Of a stretch of DNA of 64,000 nt, positions 60,624 through 64,000 are shown in pieces. Source of the stretch: Camelimonas abortus (lineage in GTDB: Bacteria > Pseudomonadota > Alphaproteobacteria > Rhizobiales > Beijerinckiaceae). The position numbers and the translations under genes were made by a program. The first letter of the stretch is position 1. Each line of letters starts with the position of its first letter. The stretch is from NCBI RefSeq assembly GCF_042647165.1, contig NZ_JBHRUV010000017.1; one strand, given 5' to 3'. The notes under the pieces were generated by a model. The model did not search any database, was not told where the DNA came from, and saw nothing but the letters and a program-made list of their open reading frames with translations.

Positions 60624-61163
60624 TCAGCCCTGCTTTTCGCGGGCGGCGCGGGCGATGGCGTCGGCGATGTACTGGCGGGCCTCGTCGGCGTCGCCCCAGC
60701 CCTTCAGCTTCACCCACTTGCCGGCTTCGAGGTCCTTGTAGTGGAGGAAGAAGTGCTCGATCTGCCGCAGCGTGATCTCGGGCAGGTCGGTGTAGGTCTC
60801 GACCTTCTCGTAACGGCGGGTCAGCTTGGTGGAGGGCACCGCGATGATCTTCTCGTCGCCGCCGCCGTCATCCTCCATTTTCAGCACGCCGATCGGGCGG
60901 CAGTTCATCATGGCGCCGGGAACGATCGGGCGGGTGTTGGCGATGAGCACGTCGATCGGATCGCCGTCCTCCGAGAGCGTGTGAGGCACGAAGCCGTAGT
61001 TCCCCGGATAGCGCATCGGCGTGTAAAGGAAGCGGTCGACCTTCAGGATCTGCGCATCCTTGTCCATTTCGTACTTGATCGGCTCGCCGCCAAGCGGAAC
61101 CTCGATGATCACATTGATGTCGTGAGGCGGGTTCTTGCCGATCGGGATCGCGTCAAGGCGCAT
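60624..61163 (-). CDS. ppa: Inorganic pyrophosphatase (family I)
   Basis: Ppa hydrolyses pyrophosphate in the cytosol. The 179-residue protein shows VIIEVPLGGEPIKYEMDKD, the substrate loop RYPGNYGFVPHTL, the signature EDGDPIDVLI with the metal-binding aspartates, KMEDDGGGDEKIIAVP and HFFLHYKDLEAGKWVKLKGW, all family I marks. The ATG at 61163 starts MRLDAIPIGKNPPHDINV, the usual N-terminus. It converges on ecm and shares its terminator. Confidence 0.96.
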   Translation of the reverse strand: MRLDAIPIGKNPPHDINVIIEVPLGGEPIKYEMDKDAQILKVDRFLYTPMRYPGNYGFVPHTLSEDGDPIDVLIANTRPIVPGAMMNCRPIGVLKMEDDGGGDEKIIAVPSTKLTRRYEKVETYTDLPEITLRQIEHFFLHYKDLEAGKWVKLKGWGDADEARQYIADAIARAAREKQG

Positions 61164-61321
61164 GCTGTTTTCCGCTAAATGCCGTGGGAGAAAACCGGAC
61201 CGCTCGGGTCCAGGACGCCGCCTGTTTAGGTCCGATCTGGTCTAACCACAAGTCGCGCGCACAAAATTCCTTGCCGGCGGCGCCGGCGCGTCCGCGCGTC
61301 GCCGCGGGCCGGGACCGGCGC

Positions 61322-61843
61322 TCAGCTGAACGCATAGGCGGTGCTGTCATAGGCGACGCCGCCGACATGCAGCGCCGAACGCGTCAGGGGCGTTCCGCCC
61401 ATGCTGGCGTAAAAGGACCGTCCGCGTTCGTTGGCGTCGAGGCACCACACGACGGCGCCGCGCAGCTTGCGGCTGGCGAGGTCGTTGCGGGCGGCGCGAA
61501 ACAGCTTGCGACCGAGGCCGAGCCCATGAAACACCGGCGCGAGATAGATGGCGTCGATCTCGCCCTGATACGGCAGCGAGGGATTGCGGTTCGCCCCGTA
61601 GATCACGTAGCCGCCCACCTCCTCGCCCACGTCGAGCACCAGCATGCGCCTGGCGCCTTCCCGCCGGCTGCGGATGGCGAATTCGCTCCACCACCGTGGT
61701 CCGCGGCGGCTGATGAGGCGCTCGAGGGTCACGCCCGGCAGAATGCCCTGGTAGGCTTCGCGCCATGAAGCGTCATGCACGCGCGTCAGGGCGACTGCGT
61801 CATCGGGGCGCGCGCGGCGAATGCTGACCACAAGTTCTCGCAT
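61322..61843 (-). CDS. GNAT-family N-acetyltransferase
   Basis: The 173-residue protein has a single GNAT domain (about 5-150). IRRARPDDAVALTRVHDASWREAYQGILP is the typical alpha1-alpha2 start. IDAIYLAPVFHGLGLGRKLFRAA carries the acetyl-CoA pyrophosphate loop (Q/RxxGxG/A type), and AVVWCLDANERGRSFYASMGG is the motif-B strand and helix. Substrate unknown. An in-frame ATG at 61852 is an alternative start. It is separated from ppa by 158 nt and from the phosphatase gene (divergent) by about 246 nt. Confidence 0.88.
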   Translation of the reverse strand: MRELVVSIRRARPDDAVALTRVHDASWREAYQGILPGVTLERLISRRGPRWWSEFAIRSRREGARRMLVLDVGEEVGGYVIYGANRNPSLPYQGEIDAIYLAPVFHGLGLGRKLFRAARNDLASRKLRGAVVWCLDANERGRSFYASMGGTPLTRSALHVGGVAYDSTAYAFS

Positions 61844-62089
61844 GGCGACCATCCGGGGGCTGTCATATGGCTGCGCCAGCCACGATGATACGCGTCTCAC
61901 CGTAAATGACCTATCGCACGCCCGCCTGGAAATATTGTCAATTGCGGGCGGCGATTGCGGCGCGGCGCGTCCCGCGGCCGGCCGCGCCGCCGGCAGGGGA
62001 GCGTCCTTGGGCGCGCCATTTGGGAATATGACGCCGGTCTGCTAGAGAGCACGCTCTGTGTTCGCCCTGCGGATCAATCAGGAAAACAG

Positions 62090-62812
62090 ATGGGTTTCTG
62101 GCGTCGGCCGGATGAGGTCCGGTATGCGCGGCGTATGGCGCGGATTGCGCGGTGGGACCGGCCTCTGCAGGGGCGGGGCGACCGCCTGCGCGCCTGGGCC
62201 AACATGCTGCTGGCGGACCATGGCGTCTTCCGCGTCGCCTATCTCAACCTGTTTCAGGTGACGCCGCAGTTCTGGCGCTCCGCCCAGCCGACGCCCAACC
62301 AGATCGACCGGCTGGCGCGGCGCGGCCTGCGCACCGTCATCAACCTGCGCGGCGGGCGGGAGCATGGCGCCTGGCCGCTTGAGCGCGAAGCCTGCGAGCG
62401 CAATGGCGTGAAACTGGTGGAGTTCGTGGTGCGCTCCCGCGAGGCCCCTTCGCGCGAGACCATTCACGAGGCGCGGGAATTCTTCCGGCAGCTGGAATAT
62501 CCGGCGCTCGCCCACTGCAAGTCCGGCGCCGACCGGGCGGGCATGATGTCCGCCCTCTATCTGATCCTGCACGAAAACCGCCCGGTGCGGGAGGCGATGC
62601 GCCAGCTGTCCTGGCGTTACGGCCACTTCCGCTTCGCCCGCACCGGCGTGCTCGACGCCTTCTTCGAGGCCTATCTGCGCGAGGGCGAGGCGAACGGGCT
62701 CGACTTCCTCACCTGGGTCGACACCGTCTATGATCCGGAGGCGGTGAAGCGCAATTTCCGGCCGGGCTTCCTGTCAGACCTGCTTGTCGACCGCATTATC
62801 CGCCGCGAGTAG
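62090..62812 (+). CDS. Dual-specificity/tyrosine phosphatase-like protein (CX5R)
   Basis: The 240-residue protein has the cysteine-phosphatase P-loop HCKSGADRAGM, with nucleophile C143 and R149. QFWRSAQPTPNQIDRLARRGLRTVINLRGG is typical of the atypical dual-specificity phosphatases that follow the Siw14/DUF442 pattern. The C-terminal region (FFEAYLREGEANGLDFLTWVDTVYDPEAV) is conserved in alphaproteobacterial relatives as I recall. The substrate could be phosphotyrosine, a phospholipid or a phosphosugar. ATG at 62090 follows AGGAAA. Its last 39 bases overlap the convergent MsbA-like gene. Confidence 0.85.
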   Translation: MGFWRRPDEVRYARRMARIARWDRPLQGRGDRLRAWANMLLADHGVFRVAYLNLFQVTPQFWRSAQPTPNQIDRLARRGLRTVINLRGGREHGAWPLEREACERNGVKLVEFVVRSREAPSRETIHEAREFFRQLEYPALAHCKSGADRAGMMSALYLILHENRPVREAMRQLSWRYGHFRFARTGVLDAFFEAYLREGEANGLDFLTWVDTVYDPEAVKRNFRPGFLSDLLVDRIIRRE

Positions 62813-64000
62813 CGCGCCGGCGTCCGGCCGCGCCGCCGGCGCGCCGTCGTCCGCCAGCTGCATGCGGCACAGCCGGGCGTAAAGGCCGCCGCGCTCCAGC
62901 AGCGCGGCGTGCACGCCGGTTTCGACGACACGCCCGCCGTCCATGACCACGATCTGGTCCGCGTCGCGGACGGTGGCGAGGCGGTGGGCGATCACCAGCG
63001 TGGTGCGCCCCTTCATCAGCCGGGCCAGGGCCGTCTGCACGATCTGTTCGCTTTCGGCGTCAAGCGCGCTGGTGGCTTCATCCAGCAGCAGGATCGGCGC
63101 GTCCTTGAGGATGGCGCGGGCCAGCGACACGCGCTGGCGTTCGCCGCCGGAAAGACGCGAGCCGCCATGGCCGACGCGGGTGTCGTAGCCCTCCGGCAGG
63201 CGCATGATGAAGTCATGGGCGGCTGCGGCCCTGGCCGCCTCGCGGATTTCCCCGTCCGTGGCGCCGGGGCGGCCAAAGGCGATATTGGCGCGCACGGTGT
63301 CGTCGAACAGCACCACCTCCTGGCTCACCACGGCGATCTGGCGGCGCAGTGAATCCAGCGTCGCCTCCCGCACGTCCATGCCGTCGACGCGCACCGCTCC
63401 GCTGGTGACGTCATAGAGACGCGGCGCCAGCGCCAGCAGCGTCGACTTGCCGGAGCCTGAGCGGCCCACCAAAGCCGTCACCGAGCCCGGCGCCGCGCGC
63501 AGGCTGACGTCGTCCAGCGCCGCCGTCTTGCCGTCATAGCTGAAGCTGACGTGGTCAAAGACGATCTCGCCTTTCGTCACCACCAGCGGCTTTGCGTCCG
63601 GCCGGTCGACGATGGTCGGGGCGCGGTCGAGAATGCGGTAATAGCGGGTGAGGGCGGCCATGGCCTCCTGGATGATGGCGTTCAGGTTGCCGAGCGAGCG
63701 CATGGGCTGGGCCGCCAGCAGCAGCGCGGTGACGAAGCCGGTGAACTCGCCGACCGAGCTCTCGCCGCTGGCGATGCGCAGGCCGATCAGCACCAGCACG
63801 CCCGCCACGGCGACGCCGCCGCCCACTTCCAGCAGCGGGTCAAGCCGGCCCCGGGCGTTGGCGGCCTTCATCTTCAGCCGGCGCACTTCGTCAAAGGCTT
63901 TCCACGCCCGCTCCTTCAGATAGCTCTCCAGACGGAAGGTCTTGGCGACCCGCGCGCCGCCAAGGCTTTCCGACACCAGCCCGGCCATGGCGCCGATCTG
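62774..64000 (-). CDS. MsbA-like lipid/multidrug ABC exporter (5' end outside window)
   Basis: This is the C-terminal 408 residues or so of a fused membrane-ATPase half transporter; the frame is still open at base 64000. The visible part holds the end of the transmembrane domain (RFVTALLLAAQPMRSLGN-type segment, GGGVAVAGVLVLIGLRIASGES) and the full nucleotide-binding domain: Walker A VGRSGSGKSTLL, Q-loop VSQEVVLFDDTVRANI, signature RLSGGERQRVSLARAI, Walker B ILLLDEATSALD and H-loop VIAHRLATV. This layout is the MsbA/LpxA-flippase or LipidA-core exporter class. Substrate specificity cannot be told from this part. Confidence 0.9.
   Translation of the reverse strand, partial: QIGAMAGLVSESLGGARVAKTFRLESYLKERAWKAFDEVRRLKMKAANARGRLDPLLEVGGGVAVAGVLVLIGLRIASGESSVGEFTGFVTALLLAAQPMRSLGNLNAIIQEAMAALTRYYRILDRAPTIVDRPDAKPLVVTKGEIVFDHVSFSYDGKTAALDDVSLRAAPGSVTALVGRSGSGKSTLLALAPRLYDVTSGAVRVDGMDVREATLDSLRRQIAVVSQEVVLFDDTVRANIAFGRPGATDGEIREAARAAAAHDFIMRLPEGYDTRVGHGGSRLSGGERQRVSLARAILKDAPILLLDEATSALDAESEQIVQTALARLMKGRTTLVIAHRLATVRDADQIVVMDGGRVVETGVHAALLERGGLYARLCRMQLADDGAPAARPDAGALLAADNAVDKQV

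Overview
The window is GC-rich chromosomal DNA from an alphaproteobacterium, most likely of the order Hyphomicrobiales (Rhizobiales). The evidence is the gene order and families: sdhCDAB, zapE and sucCD-sucAB-lpd in one block; a detached F1 operon atpHAGDC; rsmB, heparinase II/III-like and purH in a row; an IalB-family protein; an Omp19-like lipoprotein; and several ethylmalonyl-CoA pathway genes. This assignment is inference. No rRNA, tRNA, CRISPR array, insertion sequence or prophage was recognised. Coding density is high and almost every gene has a recognisable family.

Layout. 1-4033: a window-truncated SDR reductase, a zinc-containing alcohol dehydrogenase-like protein, mesaconyl-CoA hydratase (mch), and a LysR regulator facing the other way. 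4440-19770: the TCA-cycle block sdhCDAB, an Omp19-like lipoprotein, zapE, a TetR regulator, then sucC-sucD, sucA, sucB and lpd. malate dehydrogenase, usually found between zapE and sucC in relatives, is absent and a 779-bp non-coding stretch lies there. 19893-23143: xerC and priA, divergent. 23504-28612: atpHAGDC. 28757-31647: ccmC-ccmD-ccmG and a membrane adenylate cyclase. 31637-41055: yciB, an SDHAF4-family gene, htpX-rsmB, a heparinase-like gene, purH, cobU, an AhpD-like gene and an XRE/MmyB-type regulator. 41151-46275 (minus strand): htpG, ialB-like, DUF1232, thpR and a TesA-like esterase. 46460-52734: a YbbA/YbbP-type ABC system, a BI-1 family protein, DUF2794 and leuB. 52898-60522: methylsuccinyl-CoA dehydrogenase (mcd), an EamA transporter, YihY, then divergent crotonyl-CoA carboxylase/reductase (ccrA) and ethylmalonyl-CoA mutase (ecm). 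60624-64000: ppa, a GNAT acetyltransferase, a CX5R phosphatase and a window-truncated MsbA-like exporter.

How it works together. Four diagnostic enzymes of the ethylmalonyl-CoA pathway (ccrA, ecm, mcd, mch) plus cobU, which serves synthesis of the B12 cofactor of Ecm, share a 60-kb window with most of the lower TCA cycle and an SDHAF4 homologue for succinate dehydrogenase maturation. The organism probably assimilates acetyl-CoA by this route.

I found no convincing undescribed multi-gene system. The most unusual material is non-coding: an AT-rich set of perfect dyads after the TetR gene and before sucC; a hairpin that would hide the ribosome-binding site of the LysR gene beside a LysR-type box; three consecutive dyads between sucD and sucA; stem-loops in the longer TCA intercistronic gaps; and an AT-rich promoter island upstream of DUF2794. 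HtpG carries two charged insertions. Start codons were picked from family alignment from memory and ribosome-binding sites, so several are uncertain by a few codons.
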